Source: Cryobacterium roopkundense
GTDB taxonomy: Bacteria; Actinomycetota; Actinomycetes; Actinomycetales; Microbacteriaceae
NCBI RefSeq assembly: GCF_014200405.1
Contig: NZ_JACHBQ010000001.1
Location: forward strand, 372,001-436,000
Reading direction: 5' to 3'
Length of the DNA stretch: 64,000 nucleotides
The notes below the pieces were generated by a model. It was not told the origin of the DNA. It ran no database searches and saw nothing but the letters and a program-made list of their open reading frames with translations. The translations under genes and the position numbers were made by a program. Shown here one piece after another: positions 8,620-17,506 of this stretch (position 1 is its first letter; every line of letters begins with the position of its first letter).

Positions 8620-9739
8620 TGTGCTGATCGTGGGCGGCGGACCGGTGGGCACCATGCTCGGGTGTTTGCTCGCCTTGCGCGGACTCGACGTGCAGGTGCT
8701 CGAGAGGCGCACAGAGCCCTCGCTGCGGTCGCGGGCCATCGGAATTCACCCTCCGCTGCTCGGCGTTCTCGAACAGGTCGGTGTGGCGGAGGCCCTCGTG
8801 CGCCGGGCCACGCACGTGGAGGAGGGCAGCGTGCGCTGCGACGGTCGGACGCTGGGGCGACTGTCATTTTCGGCGCTGCCCACGCCCTACCCCTACGTGG
8901 CGATGCTGCCGCAATACGAGACCGAATCCCTGCTGCGGGAGCGCTTTCAGGAGCTGCGGCCGGGCGGTTTACGCGGGGGAGTCTCGGTGAGCGAGGTTCG
9001 GCGACGGCACGACTACGCGGAAGTCGTCACCGACGCCGGCGAGACCTTCCAGGCCCGGTACGTTGTGGGCGCGGACGGCGCCCGCAGCCGCGTGCGTGAG
9101 TCGGCGGGCCTGCCCTGGCTTGCGGTGGGTGGCCGCGAAACATACCTGATGTGTGATTATGGCGACACCGGCATATACGGCGCCGATGCCGTGCTCTACT
9201 TCGAACGCGGCGGCGTGGTCGAGTCCTTCCCGCTGCCGGACGGCACCCGGCGCTGGGTCGCGATGACCGATTTTCTGGCCGAGCATGCCTCGAGCAGCGA
9301 CCTCGCCGACGTGGTGCGTCACCGCACCGGCGCTGTCGTGGGCCAGGCGCGCGGGGTGGCAAGCGCCTTCGAGGTGCAGCAACACCGCACGAACCGGATG
9401 GTCGCCGGGCGGGTGCTGCTCGTGGGCGACGCCGCGCACCAGATCAGCCCGATCGGCGGCCAGGGTATGAACCTCGGTTGGCTCGAGGCGGCGGCACTCG
9501 CACCGGCACTCGCGCGGGCCGTCGCCGAGGGCGACGCGGCGGCATCCGCTCTGGCGATGTATAGCCGAACGCGCATGCGTGCCGCGCGTATGGCGATGCG
9601 GCAGGCCGGCTTCAACATGAGCATGGGGCGTCCGGTGCGCGGCCTTCGCCTGCAGGCCCGCAACGCGCTCGTGCGCACCCTGGCGGTGCCGCCCACGAGC
9701 GCGCTCGTCGCCCGCGCGTTCACCATGCGCTGGCTGTGA
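8612..9739 (+). CDS. FAD-dependent monooxygenase of the polyketide operon
   Basis: 375 residues of the class A flavoprotein hydroxylase (UbiH/PHBH) family. The FAD motifs are GGGPVG at residues 8-13, the DG motif GADGARSRVRES, and GDAAHQISPIGGQGMNLG in the C-terminal half. These enzymes hydroxylate phenolic or quinoid rings using NAD(P)H and O2. The ATG at 8612 overlaps the methyltransferase by eight bases. As the third gene of the operon it would oxidise the polyketide ring to a catechol or quinone. The reaction is inferred; family membership is clear. Confidence 0.88.
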   Translation: MRDVLIVGGGPVGTMLGCLLALRGLDVQVLERRTEPSLRSRAIGIHPPLLGVLEQVGVAEALVRRATHVEEGSVRCDGRTLGRLSFSALPTPYPYVAMLPQYETESLLRERFQELRPGGLRGGVSVSEVRRRHDYAEVVTDAGETFQARYVVGADGARSRVRESAGLPWLAVGGRETYLMCDYGDTGIYGADAVLYFERGGVVESFPLPDGTRRWVAMTDFLAEHASSSDLADVVRHRTGAVVGQARGVASAFEVQQHRTNRMVAGRVLLVGDAAHQISPIGGQGMNLGWLEAAALAPALARAVAEGDAAASALAMYSRTRMRAARMAMRQAGFNMSMGRPVRGLRLQARNALVRTLAVPPTSALVARAFTMRWL

Positions 9740-9770
9740 GCCGCATCGGGTTCGTGCAGCGTCGGCTTTA

Positions 9771-11333
9771 ATGGGAACTGTGACTTCAGCCCTGATCGAC
9801 CTGCTCCGCACCGACCTCACCGCCGCTCACTATTCGGTGAGCGCCCTCACCGGGCTGTGGGGCATCGAAGCGGATGCCGCGCTGCGGCGCAACCAGCGGG
9901 TACCGGCCCGCCGTGCCCTCGTGGCCCTGCGCGAGACGCTCGGCCGCGAGGAAACCACCGCGACCCTCGCGCGGCTGTTCGTGCTCGGGGAACCGGTCTC
10001 TCGCGAGAACCTTGACGCGGCGCTTCCCCTGCTCGGGGCCGTCGGCGCCGAAAAACTCGGACTCGTGGTGCCGGTCGGCGACGGTGACGCGGTGCGACCG
10101 CTGCTCGATTTGCGTCCGTACAGCTTCATTGATGCAGCGGGCGCGGGCAGCTGGTGGATCGTGTCTGATCTCGGGGAGCTGGCCCTCGGGCATCCGCTTG
10201 GTGAGAACCACGTGCTCGGCGTGGGCGGGGCCTCCCTCACGCTCAGCGGGCTCATCATGCCCACCCCCGTTGAATCGGTGCTCGACCTTGGTACCGGCTG
10301 CGGGATCCAGGCCATGCACGCGGCCCGGCACGCCGACAGGGTGGTGGCCACAGACATCTCTGCCCGCGCCCTCGAGCTTGCGGCGATCAATGTGCGCCTC
10401 AACGGCATCGACAACGTGGAGTTTCGGCTCGGTAGCCTGTACGAGCCGGTGGCGGGGGAGCGCTTCGACCACATCATCTCGAACCCGCCGTTCGTGATCA
10501 CCCCGCGCGCCCCCGGCGTGCCGAGCTACGAGTATCGCGACGGCGGCATGGAGGGTGACGCGCTCGTGGAAGCAGTGGTGCGCGGCGCGGTAGACCACCT
10601 GACGCCCGGCGGCGTGGCACAGATGCTCGGCAACTGGGAATACCGCAGCGACTCGGACGCCTTCGACCGGCTCGAAACCTGGCTCGGCGAGAATGCGCTC
10701 GACGCGTGGATCATCGAGCGTGAGGTGCAGCAGCCCACGCAGTACGCCGAAACCTGGATTCGCGACGGTGGCACCCGCCCCGACACCGCCGACTTCGACC
10801 GGCTCTACGAGGCGTGGCTCGAGGATTTCGCCGCCCGCACCGTGACCCGCGTGGGTTTCGGCTACCTCCTGCTGCGCCGCCCGGTCGCCGACAAGCATAC
10901 GCTGCGCCGGCTGGAGCGGCTGGCCGACGCCCTCGGGCACAACGCCGCCGGAATCGGCGCTCACCTCGCCCAATGCCTCGCCGCACACGACTGGCAGGCG
11001 GCAACGGATGACGCCCAGCTCGCCCGCGCAACGCTCACCGTGGCATCCGATGTCACCGAGGAACGCCACTACTGGCCCGGCCAGGACGACCCCACGCTCA
11101 TGAGCCTGCACCAGGGCAGCGGCTTCGGGCGCTCCGTGCCGCTGACCACGCCGCTTGCCGCGCTCGTGGGTGCGTGCGACGGAGAGCTGGCGGTCGGGGC
11201 GATCGTGGGCGCACTGGCCCAACTGCTCGAAGCCGACGAGAACGACCTGCTCGCGGAGCTGCTTCCACAGGTACGCGGTCTCGTCTCCGACGGGTTTCTC
11301 GAAGCGCCGGCTGCCGCCCCGGGTTCACACTAA
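9771..11333 (+). CDS. DUF7059-type methyltransferase
   Basis: 520 residues. An N-terminal helical region precedes a class I methyltransferase core with VLDLGTGCGIQAMHAARHADRVVATDIS (motif I, about residues 168-195) and SNPPFVITPR (residues 237-246), the NPPF signature of amino- or N-methyltransferases such as PrmC and RsmC. A C-terminal region of about 150 residues follows. This architecture matches a conserved actinobacterial family annotated with DUF7059/DUF7782 domains. The target is probably a glutamine or nucleobase in translation machinery, but this is inference. The gene follows the FAD monooxygenase by 31 bp; no ribosome-binding site is obvious at the ATG. Confidence 0.82.
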   Translation: MGTVTSALIDLLRTDLTAAHYSVSALTGLWGIEADAALRRNQRVPARRALVALRETLGREETTATLARLFVLGEPVSRENLDAALPLLGAVGAEKLGLVVPVGDGDAVRPLLDLRPYSFIDAAGAGSWWIVSDLGELALGHPLGENHVLGVGGASLTLSGLIMPTPVESVLDLGTGCGIQAMHAARHADRVVATDISARALELAAINVRLNGIDNVEFRLGSLYEPVAGERFDHIISNPPFVITPRAPGVPSYEYRDGGMEGDALVEAVVRGAVDHLTPGGVAQMLGNWEYRSDSDAFDRLETWLGENALDAWIIEREVQQPTQYAETWIRDGGTRPDTADFDRLYEAWLEDFAARTVTRVGFGYLLLRRPVADKHTLRRLERLADALGHNAAGIGAHLAQCLAAHDWQAATDDAQLARATLTVASDVTEERHYWPGQDDPTLMSLHQGSGFGRSVPLTTPLAALVGACDGELAVGAIVGALAQLLEADENDLLAELLPQVRGLVSDGFLEAPAAAPGSH

Positions 11334-11502
11334 GTAAAATTGGTCATTCTCGCGACACACCGTGTGACGTGGCGTCCCGACCCGCGTGGCCCGAAAATCA
11401 GCGGTTTTATGTGGGTGGGCATCCGCTGAGGTAGTTTGGAACCATGAATGGCGCAGGGTCGGTAACGTGCACACTCCCCGCAATAGTGACGAACGCCCGG
11501 TG

Positions 11503-12903
11503 ATGAAACGTCGCACGTTCCTGCTCGGAACGGCCTCCGGCCTCTCGGTGATGGTACTCGCGGCATGTGGTGCGCCATCGCCCCTGCCCACGCCCACAGT
11601 TGTGCCCACCACGGCGCCCTCGGTGATCCCCCAACCCGTCGCGATGCAGCGCACCTCCTGGTCTGTCGACCCTTTCGCGCGCGGATCCTTCAGCTTCCCC
11701 GCCGTTGGCGCCACACCCGAGCACCGCGCGGCCCTCGCAGTACCCGTCATTGACCGGGTCTTTTTCGCCGGAGAAGCCACCGCGGCCACGGAACCCGGAA
11801 CCGTGCAGGGAGCCCGAGAGTCGGGTCTGCGCGCCGCAGACCAGGTGCAGTCGGTGGCTCAGAGCGGCGAGCGCATCACGGTGATCGGCGCGGGCATCGC
11901 CGGGCTCGCCGCGGCGACCCAACTGCGCAGCGCCGGGTACAGCGTGATCGTGGTGGAGGCGCGGGACCGCGTGGGCGGGCGCATCGAGACCGTCACGAAA
12001 GACTGGCCGATGCCGATCGAACTCGGTCCCTCGTTCATTCATAACACCACGGTGAACACGCTCGACGACGAATTCACTGCGCTCGGTGTGACCACCCTGC
12101 CGTTCTCCCAAGTACCAGAGGCCCGCACCCGCACGGGTGAGGTCGTACCCGTCAACCCGGTGGGTGCCGAGGCCGTGGCCGCAGCGCTTGTCTGGGCCGC
12201 CGGGCAACCGCAGGACGTGTCCGTGGAGCGCGCGCTCGTGGATTCGGGCGAGAATCAACTCTCCGCCTCTCTCAACGCCGAGGGCCTGTCGGAGGCCGAC
12301 TGGCTCGAATACGAGATCTCCACCCGGCTCAAGATGGATTCGGGCTCCACCCCCAGCGAGGAATCAGGCTGGTACACACCGAGTCCGGACACAGCAGACG
12401 ACGACTACGTCGTGGTGGGCGGCTACGGCACGCTCCTGAAAGCGGATGCCGACGCCCTCGACGTGACGATGTCGAGCGTTGTCACCTTCATCGCTTATAC
12501 CGACTCCGGCGTGAGCCTGCGACTCGGCGCGGGGGAGGCCCTCTCCGCCGACCGCGTGATCGTGACGGTTCCGCTCGGCGTGCTCAAGGACGGGGCCGTG
12601 GAGTTCTCCCCGGCCCTGCCGTTCGCACATAAGGGCGCCATCGCCGCGCTGGGCGTGGGCGTACTCGACAAGATCTGGCTGCGCTTCGACGAACCTTTCT
12701 GGGACACATCCGCGCCGTTGTGGACTGTCGTGGGAACCGATTCCGACTTCCCAGTGTGGGTCAACATGCTGCCGATCACGGGCGAACCGGTTCTCATGGG
12801 CATGGTGGCCGCCGAGAACGCGGTGCGCCTGGCCGAGGTGAGCGACGAAGAATTTCTCGCGTCAGCCCTGCACTCGCTCGAGCCGTTCCGCACCGCGGAG
12901 TAG
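11503..12903 (+). CDS. Tat-exported lipoprotein flavin amine oxidase, circularly permuted
   Basis: 466 residues. The N-terminus MKRRTFLLG plus VLAAC at 18-22 is a twin-arginine signal with lipobox, predicting an exported, FAD-loaded lipoprotein. Residues 51-115 (SWSVDPFARGSFSFP, DRVFFAGEATA, GTVQGARESGLRAADQV) are what normally forms the very C-terminus of monoamine/putrescine oxidases. Only then comes the usual N-terminal FAD motif, VIGAGIAGLAAATQL at 127-141, with ARDRVGGRIE after it. The protein stops at EPFRTAE, just where a normal oxidase would enter the SW..DP segment. All parts of one complete domain are therefore present in permuted order. The substrate (an amine) is unknown. The last 42 bp overlap the convergent Pr6Pr gene. 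Confidence 0.85.
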   Translation: MKRRTFLLGTASGLSVMVLAACGAPSPLPTPTVVPTTAPSVIPQPVAMQRTSWSVDPFARGSFSFPAVGATPEHRAALAVPVIDRVFFAGEATAATEPGTVQGARESGLRAADQVQSVAQSGERITVIGAGIAGLAAATQLRSAGYSVIVVEARDRVGGRIETVTKDWPMPIELGPSFIHNTTVNTLDDEFTALGVTTLPFSQVPEARTRTGEVVPVNPVGAEAVAAALVWAAGQPQDVSVERALVDSGENQLSASLNAEGLSEADWLEYEISTRLKMDSGSTPSEESGWYTPSPDTADDDYVVVGGYGTLLKADADALDVTMSSVVTFIAYTDSGVSLRLGAGEALSADRVIVTVPLGVLKDGAVEFSPALPFAHKGAIAALGVGVLDKIWLRFDEPFWDTSAPLWTVVGTDSDFPVWVNMLPITGEPVLMGMVAAENAVRLAEVSDEEFLASALHSLEPFRTAE

Positions 12904-13629
12904 TTCGGCATGCTCCGCATCCGTGGGGTCGATCTCCGCTGCCGGTGAGGCCTCCGAAGACTCGGACGCGGCTGTGTTCGTGCCCGAGCCCCAGTCGGAC
13001 CGCAGGTGCCGCGGCATCCGCTTGATACGTGTGAGGGTGATCAGGAGCGCCGAGATACCTGTGATGATGACCACGATGATGGCGCAGTAGAAAACGGTCT
13101 CCGCGGGTCCGCTCACTTGGCGGGAATCGAGGAAGAAATACGGGTACCAGCCCACCATGGGACCGCGTACGAGGGTGAAGACAAGCCAGGCGATGGGGAA
13201 CACGATCACCCAGCCGAGGTAGCGCCACGGCACTCGGGTCTTGAACGGGTCGACGATCCAGTCGATCAGGGCCAGGGCGGGAATCCAGAAGTGCAGAATC
13301 TGACTCGACCACGGCACGGCAATCGAATAGTTGGCGCTTGCGGACTGCCAGACGATGATGGCGTAGACCACCCCCGACACCATAATGTAGGTCGTCATCA
13401 TAGCCCGGGCCATGTCGAGCCAGGCCGGATCCTGGGGGCGACGCAGTGCAGTCACCCCCGCAGCAAGCAGCACCAGCACAGCCGCAATAGCGCTCAGCAC
13501 AGTGAAGTAGGTGAAGAAATTGGCGATGGCAAAGGTCGCCACGCCGAGTGAGTAGCTGAAGTACCCGGTCAGCGACACTATCCCAAGCGTCGCCAGCAGA
13601 AGTCGGGCAGTGCCGAACCTTCTGCGCAT
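12862..13629 (-). CDS. Pr6Pr-family membrane protein
   Basis: 255 residues with six or seven predicted transmembrane segments. Family hallmarks include SLTGYFSYSL, FFTYFTVLSA, PWSSQILHFWIPALALIDW and GWYPYFFLD. Pr6Pr (FAR-17a/AIG1-like) proteins are integral membrane proteins; eukaryotic relatives hydrolyse fatty-acid esters of hydroxy fatty acids with a Thr-His pair, but activity has not been assigned to the bacterial group. A His in ILHFW is compatible with that. The C-terminal 40 residues are hydrophilic and acidic. The ATG at 13629 has GGGAG about five nt upstream. Confidence 0.8.
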   Translation of the reverse strand: MRRRFGTARLLLATLGIVSLTGYFSYSLGVATFAIANFFTYFTVLSAIAAVLVLLAAGVTALRRPQDPAWLDMARAMMTTYIMVSGVVYAIIVWQSASANYSIAVPWSSQILHFWIPALALIDWIVDPFKTRVPWRYLGWVIVFPIAWLVFTLVRGPMVGWYPYFFLDSRQVSGPAETVFYCAIIVVIITGISALLITLTRIKRMPRHLRSDWGSGTNTAASESSEASPAAEIDPTDAEHAELLRGAERLERVQG

Positions 13630-13728
13630 GCTTGCTCCCGTCGAAAAAGACCGCCCGCTTGCCCACGGGAATGTATCAACGCTACGCCAGCTTTCTGGTC
13701 GGTTGGTCGGTTGGGTTCCGCGACTCGG

Positions 13729-13998
13729 TCAATGAATCACGGAGAAGCGACTTTCGCCGGTCACGGGCACGTCCTTGACCCGCGTCTGGGCGACGACGGC
13801 GGAACTCGGACCGGTCTGCAGCCAGGCGAGCATGCGCGCTACAGCGGCCTGCTCGCCCTCGATTTCGACCTCCACCGAACCGTCGGGGAGGTTGTGCACG
13901 TAGCCGGTCAAACCCCATCGCTCCGCCTTGCCCCGGGTGTAGTAGCGAAATCCGACACCCTGAACGTGGCCCTGCACAATCACATGTTTTCGGATCAC
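13729..13998 (-). CDS. acyP: acylphosphatase
   Basis: 89 residues, the typical length of acylphosphatases. The catalytic arginine (Arg18) lies in GHVQGVGFRYYTRG and the catalytic asparagine (Asn36) in GYVHNLPDGSVEVEIEG. The enzyme hydrolyses the carboxyl-phosphate bond of acyl phosphates such as 1,3-bisphosphoglycerate in the cytosol. The ATG at 13998 begins MIRKHVIVQG. It lies downstream of the lipoprotein gene on the same strand but is separated from it by the strong hairpin at 14059-14096, so it probably has its own promoter. Confidence 0.92.
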   Translation of the reverse strand: MIRKHVIVQGHVQGVGFRYYTRGKAERWGLTGYVHNLPDGSVEVEIEGEQAAVARMLAWLQTGPSSAVVAQTRVKDVPVTGESRFSVIH

Positions 13999-14058
13999 GT
14001 GACCATTGTGCCCTCGGCTCGTGCCCCTGCCAACGGTGCGTTTTAGGGCCGGGTGCGC

Positions 14059-14096
14059 AGAAACGGGCCCGTCGCGTGTGCGACGGGCCCGTTTCT
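14059..14096. terminator. strong hairpin terminator
   Basis: A perfect 17-bp inverted repeat (14059-14075 and 14080-14096) with a GTGT loop lies between the lipoprotein stop and the acylphosphatase start. On the plus strand it is followed by a T-rich tail. Relevant direction is termination of the leftward lipoprotein transcript. Confidence 0.75.
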
Positions 14097-14114
14097 GTTT
14101 CGAGGTGAGGGCTG

Positions 14115-14798
14115 TTACTTCGTGGCGACCGTGATGGTGGCGATGCCGACGAGGAGCTGGTCGGCGACGGCGTCGGTTCCGAACGTGGTGTTCAGCAGGC
14201 CGGCGGCGTCGGCGGAGATGTGGACGGTGGTGCCGGTGAGGATGGCGTTGTCGCCGTCCATCTCGAGGGGCTTCAGGGTTCCGCCGTAGAGGTCGAAGAC
14301 CTTGACCTGGGTGGCGGCGGACTCGCCGTTCACGGCCACGTCACCGAAGAGCTCCGAGGTGCCGGGGTCGATGGTGAAGTTGGTCAGTTCCACGACGGTG
14401 TCGCCGGCGGTGAGGGAGAAGCCGGAGCCTTCGTGCTCGAGGGTGCCCTGCACGTAGGGGCGCACGGTGCCGTTCGGGTCGTAGTAGTCAACGTTTCCGC
14501 CGGTGATGGGGAAGTGCAGGCTGCCCTCTTCGAGGGTGGCGCCTCCGATGACGCCCGGCGTCAGGCCGAGGGTTCCGAGAGCGGCGGCGAAGTCGGCGTC
14601 CAGGAGAACGGCCGTGTCGACTCCGGAGAGGCTGGGGATGGATGCGAGGGGAGCCTCGGGGGTAGCGGAGCTGGAGCTCGAGGAGCTCGTGGCGCTGGAG
14701 GAGGACGTGGTCGCGGCGTCGGTTGAGCAACCGGCGAGGACGGCCATCAGAATTCCGGCGGAAGCGAAACCGATGGTGGACTTGGCGAATGTACGCAT
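14115..14798 (-). CDS. serine-rich lipoprotein of unknown function
   Basis: 227 residues. A lipoprotein signal peptide (MRTFAKSTIGFASAG, lipobox VLAGC) is followed by a low-complexity Ser/Thr/Ala linker, then a roughly 180-residue extracellular domain. The domain is beta-rich, with short phrases such as LHFPITGGNVDYYDPNGTV, GTLEHEGSGFSL and LTNFTIDPGTSELFGDV. The last pattern vaguely recalls HtaA-like extracellular beta domains, but I would not assign it. The ATG at 14798 was preferred over an upstream frame because the signal peptide starts there and GGAAT precedes it. It is the sole gene of its transcript. Confidence 0.75.
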   Translation of the reverse strand: MRTFAKSTIGFASAGILMAVLAGCSTDAATTSSSSATSSSSSSSATPEAPLASIPSLSGVDTAVLLDADFAAALGTLGLTPGVIGGATLEEGSLHFPITGGNVDYYDPNGTVRPYVQGTLEHEGSGFSLTAGDTVVELTNFTIDPGTSELFGDVAVNGESAATQVKVFDLYGGTLKPLEMDGDNAILTGTTVHISADAAGLLNTTFGTDAVADQLLVGIATITVATK

Positions 14799-14939
14799 GA
14801 TGAGGGATTCCTTGTCTGTGTGCTGTGATGGTGTGGGGTGGTGATGAGGTCTGACTGGTGTTCGGTTCCACCCTCGAAAAGGTTTGGAAACCCACCAACC
14901 TGTTACCGTTCCGTTACCAACTTCAGCAAACACACAGGT

Positions 14940-16538
14940 TCAGTCGAATTCGATCACGCGCAGGCTCAGCCACAGCGCGAGAGTGTCATCAGCGTTGTCC
15001 AGGTCGATTGCGAAGAGTTCGTGGCATCGCTTCAATCGGTATCTCAGAGTGTTCTGGTGCACCGAGAGTCGTGCCGCGGTCACGGCGGAATCGCGGGAGC
15101 CGTCGAGATACGTGCGCAGTGTCTTGGCGTAGTCGGTACCCGAACGCTCATCCGATTCGAGCACCTGCCTGGCGTGCGGTGACATGAAACGTGGCGTGTC
15201 ACGAAACACCTGCGCCAGTTCGAGGAACATGAGGCGGCTCCTCATATCGTGCGCACTGGCAACGACGCTCGTGTGTGTGCGGGTCGTTTGGAGCATCAGA
15301 ACCAGATCCGCATCGCGTCGCGACCGGCTGATCTGGGCGACCTGGGCCGCGCTGGAACCGATCGCGGCGCGCACCGATACGCGCAGGCCGCCACCGGCCC
15401 GCTCAACAATGCGATGGGCCATGAAGTTCAGCCCGCTCGTATCGCCCGCGGACGCGCCGGAGAACACCGCGTAGATCGTGGTGCCGTTCACCGCGCACTC
15501 GGCCCCATGTTGGTACGCCTCGCACTGGGTGGCAATCAGGTCGACCAATCGGCTCAGCCTGAGCTCCTCGCCGCTCGCACCAAACTCCGGTTGAAACGCG
15601 ACGACCGCAAACGGTCCGCCGGCATCGAGATCCAGCTGCACGGCTACCAGCCGGGAGTCTTCGCCTCCCTCGAGCAGTCTGCGCACCAGCTCGGTGCGGC
15701 GCTGCCGCACCAGATCTGCCGCGCTCCGAGCTCGCAAAATGTGCAGGGCGGCAATATCTGCGGCTCGTTCCAGAGCCTGTGCCGCATCCGTGTCCAACGC
15801 GCCGTTTTCATCGACCACCCAGATCGATCCCAGTGGTTGGGTGCCCGCTCGGATCGCCACTGCCATCCGCGGCATCCCCGGTGCCAACGCGGGGAGTCGG
15901 AGTGCGCCGGGTGATCGATAAACGGATGCGTAGGCATTGGCGTTGTCGGGATCGTCAGGTACCTGTCGCCCCAGGATTCCCTCCCGCCGCGTGACGTCGA
16001 TTGGCTGGGCCGGCAGGGTCGAGTACGCGAGAATCCGAGTCTGGAGATCTTCAATTGCCGTCGCTCCGCCCACGAGGGCTGCGATGGCATTGGCCAGGGC
16101 GAAGAGGTCTCCGACGGCAAGACCTGTCGCCGAACCCGGCTCCGCGGCCGAGGTCAATGTGGAGTTGAGGAGCGACTCCAGCTGCCGCCACTCAACGTCA
16201 TCGTGCACCACGAGAAGGGCGATTCCTGACGCATCCGCTACCGCGGCGAGCGTTTCCACGCTCAAGGAGAGCGACTTGATCACGACGGCGTCGAAACCGC
16301 GTAGGGCCGCACCGCGCACAACGAGCGCGGCATCCGGCGCTTCGGGGTGTACGCCGATGCCCAGCAAGATACCGTTTCGCCGGCCGATGAAGGGCACCAT
16401 GGAGTCGAACAGGGTGGGGCTCGTCAGTGCCACAGTCCTGTTCGCCGCGCTGGAAGCCAGGTGTAAGCCTGAGCCCTCAAGAGTGGTGAGGAGTTCGGAC
16501 ACGGCCACTCGGGGTGCCTCGAATGGGATTGTGTTCAT
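14940..16538 (-). CDS. PucR-family transcriptional regulator
   Basis: 532 residues. An N-terminal PucR ligand domain (about 1-130), a GGDEF-like/CdaR middle region, and a C-terminal PucR-type helix-turn-helix at about 470-530 (ARLSVHQNTLRYRLKRCHELF) give the canonical PucR layout. It is transcribed divergently from the COG3375/racemase/ABC-transporter operon and is the obvious candidate to activate it in response to the imported compound. The start looks leaderless: TAGCGT precedes the ATG by six bases. No ribosome-binding site is seen. Confidence 0.88.
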   Translation of the reverse strand: MNTIPFEAPRVAVSELLTTLEGSGLHLASSAANRTVALTSPTLFDSMVPFIGRRNGILLGIGVHPEAPDAALVVRGAALRGFDAVVIKSLSLSVETLAAVADASGIALLVVHDDVEWRQLESLLNSTLTSAAEPGSATGLAVGDLFALANAIAALVGGATAIEDLQTRILAYSTLPAQPIDVTRREGILGRQVPDDPDNANAYASVYRSPGALRLPALAPGMPRMAVAIRAGTQPLGSIWVVDENGALDTDAAQALERAADIAALHILRARSAADLVRQRRTELVRRLLEGGEDSRLVAVQLDLDAGGPFAVVAFQPEFGASGEELRLSRLVDLIATQCEAYQHGAECAVNGTTIYAVFSGASAGDTSGLNFMAHRIVERAGGGLRVSVRAAIGSSAAQVAQISRSRRDADLVLMLQTTRTHTSVVASAHDMRSRLMFLELAQVFRDTPRFMSPHARQVLESDERSGTDYAKTLRTYLDGSRDSAVTAARLSVHQNTLRYRLKRCHELFAIDLDNADDTLALWLSLRVIEFD

Positions 16539-16544
16539 CAGGCC

Positions 16545-16550
16545 ACGCTA
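16545..16550 (-). promoter_or_regulatory. -10 box of the PucR regulator gene (leaderless)
   Basis: On the minus strand TAGCGT is followed by GGCCTG and then the ATG at 16538. Spacing places transcription start at the start codon. Confidence 0.5.
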
Positions 16551-16591
16551 GCCCTCATTGTGTTGCTCGACATAGAAGGAGCCAGATCTTC

Positions 16592-17506
16592 ATGCTGAAC
16601 GCTAAAGATACCGTTGACAGCCTCGACCAGACTGTGGCAATGACGCTGAGTACGCACCTTCGATCGGTAGCCGATCACGCTCACCTGACGGCGACAGACG
16701 CGGCACGCTCCGCGGGGGTGAGCGTGCATGACGAGCGCGAACTGCCGGGGTTTGCGAGCATAGAAGCCCTCTTCAGCCTGGTCTGGGGGCTGCCTCCCCG
16801 CGAGCCGCCGATCCCGGCGGAACTGCTACGAAGCATCAGCCACGCCGGTTGCAACGTCACTGCCGCCTACGACTCGCACGGCACGCTGACGGGTGCGGCG
16901 GTGGCCATCGTCTCACCGGGAGATACCTCCATGTATTCCTTGATCGCCGGTGTTCTGCCGGGCACGGCCGACCGCGGCGTGGGATTCGCGCTCAAACTGC
17001 ACCAGCGCGCCTGGGGGCTTGCCCGGGGCATCCCCACCATGACGTGGACGTTCGATCCTCTGGTCAGCCGGAATGCGCGGTTCAACCTCACCAAGCTCGG
17101 CGCGCACGCCGGGGAGTACGAGCAGGATTTTTACGGGCCGATGCACGGCGCGATCAATGCCAATGACGACAGCGATCGCCTCATCGCCGTGTGGCCTCTG
17201 GCCCGTCAGCGCTCGGTGGACTGCAGCGAAGCGCGCGCCGAACAGCCGGAGCTTCCAATCTTCCCCGTCGAATCGGTGCGGAGCCTCGGTCCGGACGGTG
17301 ACCCTGCGGTGATTGACGACGCAGGAGTGTGGTGGTGCCGTGTACCGGAGGACATCGTTCGGCTGCGTGCGCAGAACCCGACGCTCGCCGCCGAGTGGCG
17401 ACGCAGCATCCGTTCAGTCTTCACGGAACTTTTCGCCGCTGGCTATGTCGCGAGTGGTGTCACCCGATCCGGTTGGTACCGGTTCGTTTCAGGAGGTCAG
17501 GCATGA
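16592..17506 (+). CDS. GNAT-like (COG3375) protein linked to acylamino-acid racemase
   Basis: 304 residues. The central part (LTGAAVAIVSPGDTSMYSLIAGVLPGTADRGVGFALKLHQRAWGL, TMTWTFDPLVSRNARFNLTKLGAHAG) matches the predicted GNAT-superfamily group COG3375. In many Gram-positive bacteria this family lies beside N-succinyl/N-acylamino-acid racemases, and its role is thought to be in acyl transfer onto amino acids. Here its stop overlaps the racemase start (ATGA), the same pairing. The ATG at 16592 is supported by a GAAGGAG site ten nt upstream. Catalytic activity is not demonstrated by sequence alone. Confidence 0.75.
   Translation: MLNAKDTVDSLDQTVAMTLSTHLRSVADHAHLTATDAARSAGVSVHDERELPGFASIEALFSLVWGLPPREPPIPAELLRSISHAGCNVTAAYDSHGTLTGAAVAIVSPGDTSMYSLIAGVLPGTADRGVGFALKLHQRAWGLARGIPTMTWTFDPLVSRNARFNLTKLGAHAGEYEQDFYGPMHGAINANDDSDRLIAVWPLARQRSVDCSEARAEQPELPIFPVESVRSLGPDGDPAVIDDAGVWWCRVPEDIVRLRAQNPTLAAEWRRSIRSVFTELFAAGYVASGVTRSGWYRFVSGGQA

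Noticed and set aside
9786..11222. 478-codon open frame on the minus strand
   Set aside because: Antisense to the DUF7059-type methyltransferase; no motif.
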